DNA of 64,000 bases from CTSoil-075 sp042610375 (GCF_042610375.1 NZ_JBGJZL010000002.1:424811-488810); one strand, 5' to 3'; counted from the first letter of the stretch, positions 43,949 through 53,364 are shown. Notes: generated by a model not told the origin, from the letters alone. Translations and numbers: made by a program.

Positions 43949-46027
43949 TTACAGTAACCTCGCAACGTCTAATTTTTCAGGTCTGCTTGATTCACCCGGC
44001 TTGGTAAGCCATAAGCAAAAATTTACTATTGTTCCTCTTTCTTTTTTACTGATAAGGCTAATATGTCCGCCCATCATTTCAATCAATCTTTTGGAAATCG
44101 TCAACCCCAATCCAGTTCCGCCATATTTCCTGGTATGCGACATATCCGCTTGGCTAAAGGGTTTAAAATTTTTTTGCACTTCCTGTTCCGTCATACCAAT
44201 TCCAGTATCTTTTATAGAAAAGTTTATTTCTGCTTCAGTTTCTGTTTCAGCAAGTAACGAGACTTCAATAAATATTTCTCCCTGCTCAGTAAACTTTACT
44301 GCATTGCTTACCAGATTGCCTATAATTTGCTTAAGCCTCAATGGATCACCTATAATTACTTGAGGAACTTCAGGCCTTATAAACAGATTAATATCCAGTC
44401 CCTTTTCTTTTGCTGTTGCAGTAAATGGAATCACAGAATTCTCCATCTCAAGTTCCAAATCAAAGGTAATCTTTTCAAGTGTCATTTTATCTGCTTCGAT
44501 TTTTGAAATATCCAGTATATCAGCAATTACTTTTAACAGAACCTGAGTTGAATTTTTTATATTATTAATGTACTTCTGCTGTTCTCTATTAATTGGAGAA
44601 TATTCAAGGAGCTGAAGAAAGCCCAAAACACCATTCATAGGTGTTCTTATTTCATGGGACATATTGGATAGGAATTGGCTCTTTGCTACATTTGCAGCTT
44701 CAGCTTGTTCCTTGGCTGTAATCAGCTCCCTTTCCGTCCTTTTTCGTTCTTCAATGTTGCGACTTATTCCAATAATCTCCATATCCCCATCTGAGTTATA
44801 GTGAAATTTTGTCGACATTTCCACCCAAACGAGTTCTCCATTTCCGCAGGGCTGTTGAACCTCTGTAATGAGACAATCAGCAAATTCAGGATTTTCTTTA
44901 AAAATATGTAAATGCTTTTTTATGGCTTCTTGAAGAAAAACTTGTGATTTGAGTTCTAGCTTTTTTTCTATGTTTTCGTCCATTGCCTCCTTAACGGTTA
45001 TTCCTCTTAATTGTTGTATTGATGGACTGACATAGGTCATTTTGCTTTTTGTTACATTCAAGACCCAAATGACGTCCGACACATTTTCCGCAATAAGCCG
45101 GTATTTTTCCTCACTCGTTCTGACTTCCTGCTCCATCTGTTTTCTATCCGTAATATCAATTCCTACACGCATAACCATCCGTCGACCATCATTCAAATTA
45201 CCGATAAAAGCAGTATAAAAATCCCATATGCAATTTTTCCCGGTTTTCATCTGCAGCAAAAACTCCCCGTCATGCTGCCTTTTATCCGATCCGCACAAAA
45301 TTTGAATACATTCCTTTTCTTGAGTTAGCTTATTCGCTGCGGTTTTTTTTTCCCAACTTTCAATAGTAGGTATATCTTTAATCGTATAACCTGTAAGTTC
45401 AGTCCACGTACTATTGATGGATAACACTTCTCCATCCTCTGCATGCAACATAATTGGAACCGGTGCTCCTTCTATGGCTTGTTGAAACTGTCTCTCACTT
45501 TCCTTTCTAAGATCATTTTCCCGTTTTAAATCCTCCAGTAAGCGCAAGCTCGATAAATGCGCTGCTTTTAATTCGGCCGTTCGCTCCTCTACCAACTTGG
45601 CAAGCCGTTTTTTTTCATTCCGTTTTTGTTCATATGATTCTCTAATCTTCACCATAGCACGAATCTGTGCAATCAGTTCGCTTTCATCAATCGGTTTTGA
45701 AAGAAAAGCTTCTGCACCACATTCCAAGGCCTTTATACGGCTCTGTTTATCGCCCTTCAGAGCTGTCAGGAATATCACAGGTATTTCTTTGAGTATATTG
45801 TCTGCTTTCAATCTATTGCATACTTCAAACCCATCCATCACAGGCATAATAATATCAAGGAGGATTACATCCGGGTCTTCTTGTGCAGCAAGTTCAAGCC
45901 CTTTTTCCCCAGAAAGTGCCATCAAAAAAAGAGCTTCCGGGAAATTATCCTTGACTAGCGCTTTTAATAAAGTTAGATTGTCCCGATTGTCATCAATAGC
46001 TAAAATCTTAAAGTTCCTATTTTCCAT
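43949..46027 (-). CDS. Sensor histidine kinase: REC-PAS-PAS-HisKA-HATPase
   Basis: 692 residues. N-terminal receiver (about 6-125; VILLDIIMPVMDG, LSKPID), coiled coil (130-175), two PAS domains (about 180-300 and 305-430), HisKA with NMSHEIRTPMNGV (His about 461), and HATPase with LVSNAVKFTEQG, DTGIGM and GGTGLGLTI. No transmembrane segment, so cytoplasmic. It overlaps the upstream kinase gene by 11 nt; the ATG at 46027 has GAGGTG upstream. The end is truncated: the remnant of a C-terminal receiver lies just downstream. It probably takes input from the CheR/kinase genes before it. Confidence 0.9.
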   Translation of the reverse strand: MENRNFKILAIDDNRDNLTLLKALVKDNFPEALFLMALSGEKGLELAAQEDPDVILLDIIMPVMDGFEVCNRLKADNILKEIPVIFLTALKGDKQSRIKALECGAEAFLSKPIDESELIAQIRAMVKIRESYEQKRNEKKRLAKLVEERTAELKAAHLSSLRLLEDLKRENDLRKESERQFQQAIEGAPVPIMLHAEDGEVLSINSTWTELTGYTIKDIPTIESWEKKTAANKLTQEKECIQILCGSDKRQHDGEFLLQMKTGKNCIWDFYTAFIGNLNDGRRMVMRVGIDITDRKQMEQEVRTSEEKYRLIAENVSDVIWVLNVTKSKMTYVSPSIQQLRGITVKEAMDENIEKKLELKSQVFLQEAIKKHLHIFKENPEFADCLITEVQQPCGNGELVWVEMSTKFHYNSDGDMEIIGISRNIEERKRTERELITAKEQAEAANVAKSQFLSNMSHEIRTPMNGVLGFLQLLEYSPINREQQKYINNIKNSTQVLLKVIADILDISKIEADKMTLEKITFDLELEMENSVIPFTATAKEKGLDINLFIRPEVPQVIIGDPLRLKQIIGNLVSNAVKFTEQGEIFIEVSLLAETETEAEINFSIKDTGIGMTEQEVQKNFKPFSQADMSHTRKYGGTGLGLTISKRLIEMMGGHISLISKKERGTIVNFCLWLTKPGESSRPEKLDVARLL

Positions 46028-49007
46028 AGAGCACCTCATTTATCACATCAAAAAATTGTTTTACAATGATGGGTTTTGCTATGAAAGCGTTAAAACCATG
46101 AGCTAGGATTGTCTCCCTTTCATGATTCATGGCACTTGCAGTAAGAGCGATAACAGGAACATTTGTTAGAGTTGGAAACTTTCGAATTTCCTTGAAGGCT
46201 TCTATTCCATTGACTTCAGGGAGTGCAATGTCCATCAAAATCAAATCCGGTTTGTGACTTTTTGCCATGTCTATGCCCTCTTTTCCGTCCACAGCTTCTA
46301 TCACCTTGTAATGATCTGATAACAGCGCTTTTACAGTAATCATATTGTCAGGGTTGTCTTCTACGACTAACACCACCGGTTTCCCTATGACAGGCTTTTT
46401 ATCTCTCTTTTCTACTTTTATTTCTACAGTTTCAGAAAACAGCATGCTGTTTATCGCATTTTGTAATTTATTTCGATCTACATCCCCTTTTTGTATGAGT
46501 TGATGGATCTGATTTCTTTTTAATTCTTTTAGTTCTTCCTTTGTAATATGCTTCGCAGTCAGCACCAATACAGGGACATGGGCTGTAGGCTCTGCGTTAC
46601 GCATAATTTCTAGTACCTTGAAACCGTCAACCTCCGGCATCATCAGGTCAAGCACCATAGCATCCGGTATAATATGTTCTATAATGTTAAAGGCTTCTAC
46701 TGCATCCTTGGCAACCAGTACTTTGTATCCCATGCTCTCTACAAGATCCTGAATTTGAATAATGGCCGATTCATTATCATCTACCAGCAAAATGGTTTTA
46801 TCCCTACTAGCAATGAAGGAATTACTCTTTTTATTTGCAGGCTGCATAATCGATTTTATTGAATATTTTATTTCTGTTTCGTTTACTTCTTCCACAATTG
46901 TGTTTTCGACAGCATAATCCAGTGGCAAGGAAAGAGTAAATTCTGAGCCTTTTTCCGGCTGACTTGTAACTGAAATGGTTCCTCCCAGAAGGTTTGCATA
47001 TTTTTTGGCAATTGCCAGACCTAGACCCGTACCTCCAAATCGTCTGGACGTACTGCCGTCTGCCTGTCTGAATTCGTCAAAGATATATGGCAGGTGTTCC
47101 TTAGAAATACCTATCCCCGTATCCCTAACTGTTACTTTCATACTAAGTCCATCCTGTTCGTTTGATATAACAACCTTTCCTGTTTCGGTGAACTTTATGG
47201 CATTTCCAATCAAGTTTTGCAGGATATGGCGGTATTTGTCAGCATCACTGCTGATAATTAAATTGGAGCCACTGTTTTCCTGAATCAGTTCAAGATTTCT
47301 TTGATCCGCTAGCGGTTGCAGCATATATACAACATCTGCAATCAAATTATCCACATTGAATTTTGTAATTTCAACCTCTTCACGACCAGCTTCAATCCTT
47401 GAAATATCCAGCACATCGTTGATAAGGTTCAGAAGATTTTTTCCATTTCGTTCAATTATTTCTAGGTAACTATATTCCTCTTCAGGAATCTTATTCAATA
47501 ATCTTCGACTGAGCACTCCCGAAAGTGCGATCACTGAATTTAGCGGAGTGCGAAGTTCATGGCTCATATTCGACAAGAAATTCGTTTTCAGTCGGCTGGC
47601 TTCGTCCAATTGCTTTTTCTGCATTTCTAGTTCGGCATTCTGCTGAGCCAGTTCTTTTGATTGTATGGTTAATTCTGTTTTTTGTGCTGTCAATTCACGG
47701 TTGTGCTGCTCTAGTTCTTCCTTTAAGCACTTGATCCGATTGTATGCCAATATTCCTTCGATTCTAGCGCTCAGTGCCACCAGTATGCTATCGATAAAAT
47801 CAACAGTCCTTGGAGCAAACGTACTGACGGTAGCAAGAGAGATCACAGCTATCGTTTGCGTTCCTGAAAGGATGGGAATGGTAATAATTTCTCTTGGAAT
47901 AAACCTTCCACTTACCACATTAAACATAAAACGGGTATTTTCCGATATAGTTTTTATATGCTGCAGCTTACGTGATAAAAGCGCAGTGCCGAATTCACCT
48001 TCCAATTGATCCGCAGCAAAAGATAACTTGGCGCTCTTTTCTAGTCCTATCGATTGGAAATGCTCGAAAATTTTTTGTTCCTCATTTAGTAGATAAACAG
48101 CGGCCATATGTGAACCGGTATGCTCGGTAAGTGAGAGAAGAGTTGCCTGAAAGAATTTTTTTGAATCCTCTTCGCTAAGTATGACCTCTGAAAGGTTTGC
48201 GGCTTTATTGCTCAATATGGTGTTCTCTTGTACCAATCCTACCATTTTATTAATCGATGATGACAATATTCCAAACTCATTTTTAGATCCATAAGAGCTC
48301 CGTGCATCCATATCGCCGCTGTGAAAACGCAAAACGATGTTATTCATTTCCGTTAGTGGCTTTTGGACGTTTTTTGTAACGGTATAGGCAATGATGATTG
48401 ATAATAACAGAATTATAAAAAACAAGGTGAACAGTTGTATATTTAACGTATCTGTTAACTCAGCTGATGTCTTATATACTTCATCAGCTTTCTCTTTTGA
48501 AATATTATCTATTTTTGTTATGCTTGCCAACATTTTTCCCGACAACGATCCTACGATTGCTTCTTTGTTTATATCATCAGTTAGTGCTTTAATTTCACCA
48601 GAAACGATCCTGCTATTTACTTCCCTACTAGCTGCTTCCCAAAGAATAAATGCTTTATTTGCTTCTTCTACATCACTGGCATCTCCCAAATATCTTTCTT
48701 CAATGATGCGCAGTTGCTTCTGCGCTTCCTCTTTCGCCAATATCATCTTCTGAATATGTGCCTGTTTTTCCTCCTCAGTTTTTGCAAGTAGCAAATCTCT
48801 TTGTGCGATTTGGAAGATATATATATCGTTTTTTAAAATATTGATGGCTCTTCTAGCCTGCAAGGGGTATTTGTACATATTTTCTGTCTGCTGATGAATT
48901 TTTTCATTTTGATAAAAACTAACAATTGTCATGATTACAACAAAAAGAAGAAGGACTGTAAAGCTAACTATCAATTGTGTACTAATCTTTAAATCCTTTA
49001 TTTTCAC
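46017..49007 (-). CDS. Membrane hybrid histidine kinase: HAMP-GAF-HisKA-HATPase-REC-REC
   Basis: 996 residues. Helix (about 10-32), a four-helix-bundle-like outer domain (CHASE3/4HB character, 35-185), helix (about 190-212), HAMP, GAF domain (about 285-430), coiled coil, HisKA with NMSHELRTPLNSV, HATPase with LIGNAIKFTETG and FGGTGLGLAI, then two receivers (VLDLMMPEVDG; LILMDIALPEVNG). No HPt. The GTG at 49007 gives better spacing to AAGGGAG than the ATG at 49016, and leaves 2 nt after the CheR stop. Tight coupling to CheR suggests the sensor is a methylation or signal partner of that enzyme (inference). Confidence 0.9.
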   Translation of the reverse strand: MKIKDLKISTQLIVSFTVLLLFVVIMTIVSFYQNEKIHQQTENMYKYPLQARRAINILKNDIYIFQIAQRDLLLAKTEEEKQAHIQKMILAKEEAQKQLRIIEERYLGDASDVEEANKAFILWEAASREVNSRIVSGEIKALTDDINKEAIVGSLSGKMLASITKIDNISKEKADEVYKTSAELTDTLNIQLFTLFFIILLLSIIIAYTVTKNVQKPLTEMNNIVLRFHSGDMDARSSYGSKNEFGILSSSINKMVGLVQENTILSNKAANLSEVILSEEDSKKFFQATLLSLTEHTGSHMAAVYLLNEEQKIFEHFQSIGLEKSAKLSFAADQLEGEFGTALLSRKLQHIKTISENTRFMFNVVSGRFIPREIITIPILSGTQTIAVISLATVSTFAPRTVDFIDSILVALSARIEGILAYNRIKCLKEELEQHNRELTAQKTELTIQSKELAQQNAELEMQKKQLDEASRLKTNFLSNMSHELRTPLNSVIALSGVLSRRLLNKIPEEEYSYLEIIERNGKNLLNLINDVLDISRIEAGREEVEITKFNVDNLIADVVYMLQPLADQRNLELIQENSGSNLIISSDADKYRHILQNLIGNAIKFTETGKVVISNEQDGLSMKVTVRDTGIGISKEHLPYIFDEFRQADGSTSRRFGGTGLGLAIAKKYANLLGGTISVTSQPEKGSEFTLSLPLDYAVENTIVEEVNETEIKYSIKSIMQPANKKSNSFIASRDKTILLVDDNESAIIQIQDLVESMGYKVLVAKDAVEAFNIIEHIIPDAMVLDLMMPEVDGFKVLEIMRNAEPTAHVPVLVLTAKHITKEELKELKRNQIHQLIQKGDVDRNKLQNAINSMLFSETVEIKVEKRDKKPVIGKPVVLVVEDNPDNMITVKALLSDHYKVIEAVDGKEGIDMAKSHKPDLILMDIALPEVNGIEAFKEIRKFPTLTNVPVIALTASAMNHERETILAHGFNAFIAKPIIVKQFFDVINEVLYGK

Positions 49008-49009
49008 TC

Positions 49010-49843
49010 CTACCATCTCCCTTTATTATATTTAAAAACAGTAGATGGAGTCTCCAACATCTGTAGTTGTCCTGATTTTACCAAAAGCGATTTTTCAGCT
49101 TCTCCGGTAACTATATATCCGGTATCGCTTAAGGCCTGCCGTAATTTTTTGATAATATATTTCTGAGAATCAAACCTGTAGTAGATAAGAAGATTGCAGC
49201 AAAACACAATATCAAAGTCACCATAGATACTTTCCGGAGGATTGGCGGTCGATACATCAAGCAAATCATAGTTTGAAAAACTGATATATTGTTTTAATTG
49301 AGGGCTAATAATATAATGTTTTCCTTGCCTGGTAAAGTATTTATTCAGTTGCCGAAGTTTTATTTCTTGTACAGTGCTTTCGTTATAAACACCTGCCCTA
49401 GCTGATGCAAGTGCTTCCTCCGAAATATCCGTCGCAAAAATTTGAAAAGGAACCTCTATGCCACTGTTCTCAGCAAAATCCATAAGAAGCATCGCTATGG
49501 AATAAGGTTCCTGCCCATAAGAACAACCTGCAGACCAGATTCGTATCTTGTGGTCTGCGGTCTTGTTTGAAATAATTCTGGGAATGACACTTTGTTCCAA
49601 GATGGCAAAAGTCAAGGGATCTCGAAAAAATTGGCTGAAAGTAATATGTAATGATGTATATAACTTCTCTGCCTCATAGCTATTTTTTTTAATATAGCTG
49701 CAATAATCATCAACCCTTCGGAAACCGGTTCTACTCAATGCACTGTTCAATGCTTTCCAGAGAAAGGCCTGATCGTACGCGGATATATCCCTGTCCAAAC
49801 ACTCTTTAATCGCTGTTATTAATTGATTTGTATCCTTATCCAT
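49010..49843 (-). CDS. CheR-type protein-glutamate methyltransferase
   Basis: 277 residues from ATG 49843 (AAAGGTGG 5 nt upstream); a longer frame to 49993 has no site and an unlike N terminus. N-terminal helical CheR_N (about 1-75), then the SAM-binding domain with IRIWSAGCSYGQEPYSIAM, FATDISEEALASARAGVY and FDIVFCCNLLIYY. The usual motif ends in N-V-L-I-Y; here CNLLIYY. It methylates glutamates on chemoreceptor-like partners. No CheB or CheA is adjacent; instead it leads into two kinases with 2-nt gap and 11-nt overlap. Confidence 0.9.
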   Translation of the reverse strand: MDKDTNQLITAIKECLDRDISAYDQAFLWKALNSALSRTGFRRVDDYCSYIKKNSYEAEKLYTSLHITFSQFFRDPLTFAILEQSVIPRIISNKTADHKIRIWSAGCSYGQEPYSIAMLLMDFAENSGIEVPFQIFATDISEEALASARAGVYNESTVQEIKLRQLNKYFTRQGKHYIISPQLKQYISFSNYDLLDVSTANPPESIYGDFDIVFCCNLLIYYRFDSQKYIIKKLRQALSDTGYIVTGEAEKSLLVKSGQLQMLETPSTVFKYNKGRW

Positions 49844-50281
49844 TTTTTCCACCTTTAATAAACTTTCCAATGTTAATAAAGAAAGTTCTACGATTTTTAT
49901 TACTACTTGGCAAAGTGCGACTAGCCGACATGATTCTACAATTGTAAAGGAGGATTTTCTACTTTTCTGAATACTGTAGCATTCATTCTTCATCCACTTT
50001 TATCCTGCATATTCCCTTAAATTTCTACAAAAAATTATGTATTATTAAAAAACGTCCCCTCAGCCGAACAGGCTGTTTCATCGCAGCAAAACTACAAATT
50101 TAAGAAAACAGTCCCACGCCCTTCTCAAAACGGTTAAAAAGCAGACCTTAACCCCTGACTTTTTCAAGGATTGAGGTCTGCTTCCTCAGCTACTTATTAT
50201 TCGCCTTTTTTATATTTAGAACACTGATTACATCCCACAGCAGGATGATTTGATTCGAGAGGAGTCCGCCCTCAGATACCC
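49844..50281. other. Gene-free stretch with terminator
   Basis: Holds the terminator of the YddG-like gene at 50140-50182 (stem AGCAGACCT/AGGTCTGCT, minus strand then TTTTT). Part near the right end (50219-50258) can be read on the minus strand as a short Cys-rich tail, NHPAVGCNQCSKYKKGE, without a start codon; it may be a gene relic. Nothing else is recognised. The CheR promoter must lie in 49844-50130. Confidence 0.5.
50140..50182 (-). terminator. Terminator after the YddG-like gene
   Basis: 9-bp stem AGCAGACCT (50140-50148) with AGGTCTGCT (50174-50182); the minus strand continues TTTTTAACC. About 100 nt past the stop codon. Confidence 0.75.
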
Positions 50282-51193
50282 TTAGCAAACTTTATTTTTT
50301 GATGGCTGTTTCGTCGTTGCTTGCCAACATAAAATAGATCCCAAGCATACCATAAATACACCCTGCCAAAAGGAAAAGGAAAGTGGCGTATTCAAGAGAA
50401 ATGAAGCTAATAAGGATGATAATATCGGCGTGAAGTATGAGGCACTGGCAAGTATTGAGACATTACCATACAGAATACCGAAATTCCAGGAAGCATACCC
50501 AAAACCTATTGCACAACCTGCTATCAATACATAAATGATGGAACGCATACTAAGATTGAGCGCAACATCCCCACTAAGGAAGAACTTAATCCATAAAACA
50601 GCAGCAGTGAGGATAAAAAATAGTGTAATTCCATTTTTCCCTCCCGCCAGCTTATTTGTGACAGTGCAGTACGCAGCCCAAATGAAAGCACCTGCAAACG
50701 CTAAAACATAGCTAAAAGTATTGCTTTTTATATTGCTAATCATCATACTCAAATCCAGACCTTTCTCACCTCCCAATACCCAACAAACACCAAAGAGAGA
50801 AAAGATGAGTCCGGGAATTATCAGGAATGAAGATTTCTGTTTATTAAAAATGATAGCGAATACGATTGTAAGACAGGGCCACAAGTAGTTTATAATATTG
50901 ACTTCAATTGCCTGAGTACCATTGTTTGCATACCCAATCGCTAAGGCAAAAGATATCTCATAAGACGCAAATAAAAAACCTCCTATTAATAAATATTTCC
51001 TAGAAAAGGTTTTTATTTTGGGCACTCCTAAGGTAACAATAAGAAGAATAGAGGCGAAGGTATAGATCATAGCAATACCTCCAAGCGGACCAATAAGTTC
51101 ACTTACGCTATGAATTAAACCAACCATTGTGCTCCAAAGTACGATAGCAATTAGTCCAATAAAGGTGGCATTATTTCTGGTCCCTATATTCAT
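50282..51193 (-). CDS. EamA/DMT exporter, YddG-like (aromatic amino acid exporter)
   Basis: 303 residues with ten hydrophobic helices arranged as two EamA repeats. N terminus ATFIGLIAIVLWSTMVGLIH and the following GPLGGIAMIYTF are characteristic of YddG, an exporter of aromatic amino acids and related solutes. AAGGGG lies about 9 nt before the ATG. Just upstream on the same strand is the start of a B3/4-domain gene that is now truncated. Transport direction and substrate are by family only. Confidence 0.85.
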   Translation of the reverse strand: MNIGTRNNATFIGLIAIVLWSTMVGLIHSVSELIGPLGGIAMIYTFASILLIVTLGVPKIKTFSRKYLLIGGFLFASYEISFALAIGYANNGTQAIEVNIINYLWPCLTIVFAIIFNKQKSSFLIIPGLIFSLFGVCWVLGGEKGLDLSMMISNIKSNTFSYVLAFAGAFIWAAYCTVTNKLAGGKNGITLFFILTAAVLWIKFFLSGDVALNLSMRSIIYVLIAGCAIGFGYASWNFGILYGNVSILASASYFTPILSSLLASFLLNTPLSFSFWQGVFMVCLGSILCWQATTKQPSKNKVC

Positions 51194-51257
51194 CTATATA
51201 ATCCCCTTCTCGTGAATGTTGTAAAAATAATACGAATACTTAGAAGCGCGCATTACA

Positions 51258-51365
51258 CTATCCACCTTTCAATACCTCTGACTCCACAGTTACCTTGTAT
51301 TGTAAAACGCCAAGTGCGGTTCCCGGACATAAGATTTTTATTTCATCAGATATAGCTATTTTCAT
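51258..51365 (-). pseudogene. Truncated B3/4 (PheRS beta-like) domain gene, N-terminal stub
   Basis: ATG 51365 with AGGAG 6-7 nt upstream opens a 35-codon frame, MKIAISDEIKILCPGTALG then VLQYKVTVESEVLKGG and a TAG. The start resembles stand-alone B3/B4 proteins (COG3382), which are about 220-240 residues and are thought to edit mischarged tRNA. The rest is missing before the YddG-like gene at 51193, so it is a stub left by deletion. Confidence 0.6.
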
Positions 51366-51496
51366 TGTTATTCTCCTATGGCAAAAGCATTGTTTTTTCC
51401 TTGAACCCATTGTAGAATAAACTTATCATAAAGTAAAACTAAGATTTGTATAAGATAAAGAAGTATAAATAGGCTACATAGAAAGGAGATGTGCAA

Positions 51497-52693
51497 GTGA
51501 ATCGAAAATATGTGTATGTAGTAGCATTAGGTCATTTTTTCTGTGATATTGGAATGGGGGCATTGCCGGCTATTTTACCGTTCTTTATTTTACAGTCGGG
51601 TATGGATTATCGATCGGTAGCAGGATTGATGTTTGCTTCCTGCTTTTTATCTTCTGTTGTACAGCCTACATTTGGCTGGCTGGCAGATCGTACGTCAAAA
51701 ACATGGCTTATGCCTCTAGGGATTTTTTTGTCTGGTGCAGCAATGGGGCTGGCAGGACTTTTTGAAAATTATTGGGCGATTTTTGCAGTGGTAACAGTGA
51801 GTGGAATTGGCAGTGCTATTTTTCATCCAGAAGCGGCGCGGATGATCCATAAACTTTCCGGAGCAAAAAGAGGTACAGCATTGAGTATTTTTTCTGTGGG
51901 CGGTAACGGTGGTTTTGCTGTCGGACCAATTATTGCTGTAGCTGCGATTACTGCATTTGGTATGAAAGGGACTGCGGTATTTTGTTTGTTGGCATTAATC
52001 ATGGCAATGGTGTTACTAGTAATTGTTCCAAAAATGAAAGCCGATATCGCAAAGACCTCATTATCAGATGTATCGACAGCTGAAAAGGTTGCAACACCAA
52101 AAAGCGATCTTCAAAATGATTGGCCATCCTTTGCGCGATTGACATTGTTGATTGTTTTTAGCTCAATTGTCATTTGCGGATTGCGCAGCTTTATTCCACT
52201 ATATTTAGTAAATGTCACAGGGCTTTCTACCGCCGCAGCTGGTTCGGCGTTGACGTTATTATTTATGTTTGGTGTAGTGACTACACTCATTGGCGGGCTA
52301 TTGGCAGATAAAATCGGCTATTTGAAAGTGGTGCAGATGAGCTATGTGCTCTTGGTACCGATGGTAGGTTTATTATCACAGACGACGAATGTATTCATTT
52401 GCTATGCGTTGATGATACCGATTGGCTTTGCTATGTTCTCACCGTTTAGTTCAGTTGTTGTTTTGGGGCAGAATTATTTAGCACGTAGTATAGGTTTTGC
52501 TTCCGGAGTGACACTAGGACTTACTTTTAGTGTGGGTGGTATTTTTGTTCCATTGATTGGTAGTTTTGCAGATAATTACGGCCTTACGGCAACGATGGAA
52601 CTTCTTACAGCGTTTGCTTTACTTGCTGCACTATGTTCGTTCTTTTTACCAAAACCTGTACATAGAGAGGTTGTTCAAGCTAAGACTATGTAA
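51497..52693 (+). CDS. MFS exporter, fosmidomycin-resistance (Fsr) type
   Basis: 398 residues, twelve helices with a charged loop near residue 190. The N terminus HFFCDIGMGALPAILPFF and the following FHPEAARMIHKLSG are typical of the Fsr subgroup (E. coli Fsr exports fosmidomycin; relatives export other drugs). The GTG at 51497 has AAGGAG 8 nt upstream; the GTG at 51491 is too close. First plus-strand gene after a long minus-strand region and ends at a strong terminator. Real substrate unknown. Confidence 0.88.
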   Translation: MNRKYVYVVALGHFFCDIGMGALPAILPFFILQSGMDYRSVAGLMFASCFLSSVVQPTFGWLADRTSKTWLMPLGIFLSGAAMGLAGLFENYWAIFAVVTVSGIGSAIFHPEAARMIHKLSGAKRGTALSIFSVGGNGGFAVGPIIAVAAITAFGMKGTAVFCLLALIMAMVLLVIVPKMKADIAKTSLSDVSTAEKVATPKSDLQNDWPSFARLTLLIVFSSIVICGLRSFIPLYLVNVTGLSTAAAGSALTLLFMFGVVTTLIGGLLADKIGYLKVVQMSYVLLVPMVGLLSQTTNVFICYALMIPIGFAMFSPFSSVVVLGQNYLARSIGFASGVTLGLTFSVGGIFVPLIGSFADNYGLTATMELLTAFALLAALCSFFLPKPVHREVVQAKTM

Positions 52694-52742
52694 GTAGTAT
52701 ATGGGCGAAGACTGCTTCTATTGAATACATTGATCAGTCTCT

Positions 52743-52780
52743 AAGACGGTTTCACTAAATTAAAGTGAAACCGTCTTTTT
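52743..52780 (+). terminator. Terminator after the Fsr-like gene
   Basis: Perfect 14-bp stem AAGACGGTTTCACT/AGTGAAACCGTCTT with 7-nt loop and a run of five T on the plus strand. Confidence 0.9.
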
Positions 52781-52838
52781 AACTATCCTCTAGGGTACAT
52801 TTTATTTTTACCAAAATTTAGTATGAGTCTTATTTTTA

Positions 52839-52917
52839 GCTATTACAGATGATACCGTTCTGCGTATCGGGTCAAACTGTGCAGAAAGAAATACTGAGTC
52901 GTCCTCATTGTCCTGCA
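52839..52917. repeat. Dispersed repeat, copy B
   Basis: Shares the core GATACCGTTCTGCGTATCGG and GTCAAACTGTGCA with copies A and C and continues, like copy C, into a CTCATTG-containing tail. It merges into the ComM remnant. On the minus strand both B and C could encode the same tail HSLT(R/C)YAE(R/P)YHL, so the repeat may derive from the end of a gene. Confidence 0.6.
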
Positions 52918-52998
52918 ATAAGAGAGACAAATGCATTCCCTTGAAGGATCGCCGTAAAGACCACACGGACAGAGGTTCCTGGAGGTAACCACCATAAA
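52915..52998 (-). pseudogene. Fragment of a ComM/YifB Mg-chelatase-like gene
   Basis: Minus strand reads FMVVTSRNLCPCGLYGDPSR then ECICLSYC, matching the zinc-cluster region of ComM (usual form FMLVASMNPCPCGYYGDPSRECxC). Only about 28 residues are left. ComM is an AAA+ helicase acting in natural transformation. The fragment is inside a longer open frame (52843-53061), which is not itself a gene. Confidence 0.6.
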
Positions 52999-53037
52999 TT
53001 TAATTGGGTATAACAGTGATGCTCTCACACGCAATAA

Positions 53038-53223
53038 GAAAACAGATGCGGTAAAAAGCAAGATAACGATAAGCAGACAAAGGAGGCATTGGATAAACTC
53101 AAATGCCAGTCAATGCCTAATCAAGCATTAATGGAATACCAACAACTACAAATGATGACACTTTCTAAACATGATCTTCAGGAAAGAAAACAAGGCACAG
53201 ACGAATCTGCAGCGAGCTTTTAG
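53038..53223 (+). other. Possible coding relic, hydrophilic 61-codon open stretch
   Basis: Open frame with protein-like, highly charged text (KQTKEALDKLKCQSMPNQ, LQMMTLSKHDLQERKQGTDE) ending at TAG 53221. No start codon with a ribosome site at its left end. Together with the ComM fragment and the IS-like end beside it, this 52.8-53.3 kb stretch looks like debris of rearranged genes. Confidence 0.3.
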
Positions 53224-53248
53224 TTTGACTCGTAGGGACGGTCTGCTG

Positions 53249-53267
53249 TGCATCTAAAAAAGTGGAC
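53249..53267 (+). repeat. Solitary IS3-type terminal repeat
   Basis: TGCATCTAAAAAAGTGGAC matches the left end of the IS3-type element at 63883-63901 (TGCATCTGAAAAAATGGAC) at 17 of 19 bases. No transposase follows. It is probably left from an excised or deleted copy. A weaker form, TGCGTCTAAAAAAAGTA, is at 60844-60860. Confidence 0.55.
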
Positions 53268-53364
53268 ACTGTCCCCCAATATACCAAACGGAATGATACT
53301 GGAAAAATAAATTGTCATCTTTGTAAGAAAAATTTTTTCCTTACCCTCGACAAAAAAAATATTC

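Noticed and set aside
50219..50258. Small Cys-rich protein tail NHPAVGCNQCSKYKKGE
   Set aside because: No start codon or ribosome site; too short to support as a gene. Mentioned as a possible relic only.
52843..53061. 72-codon minus-strand frame taken as a gene
   Set aside because: Only its middle matches ComM; the rest is repeat-derived and there is no ribosome site. Recorded as a fragment instead.
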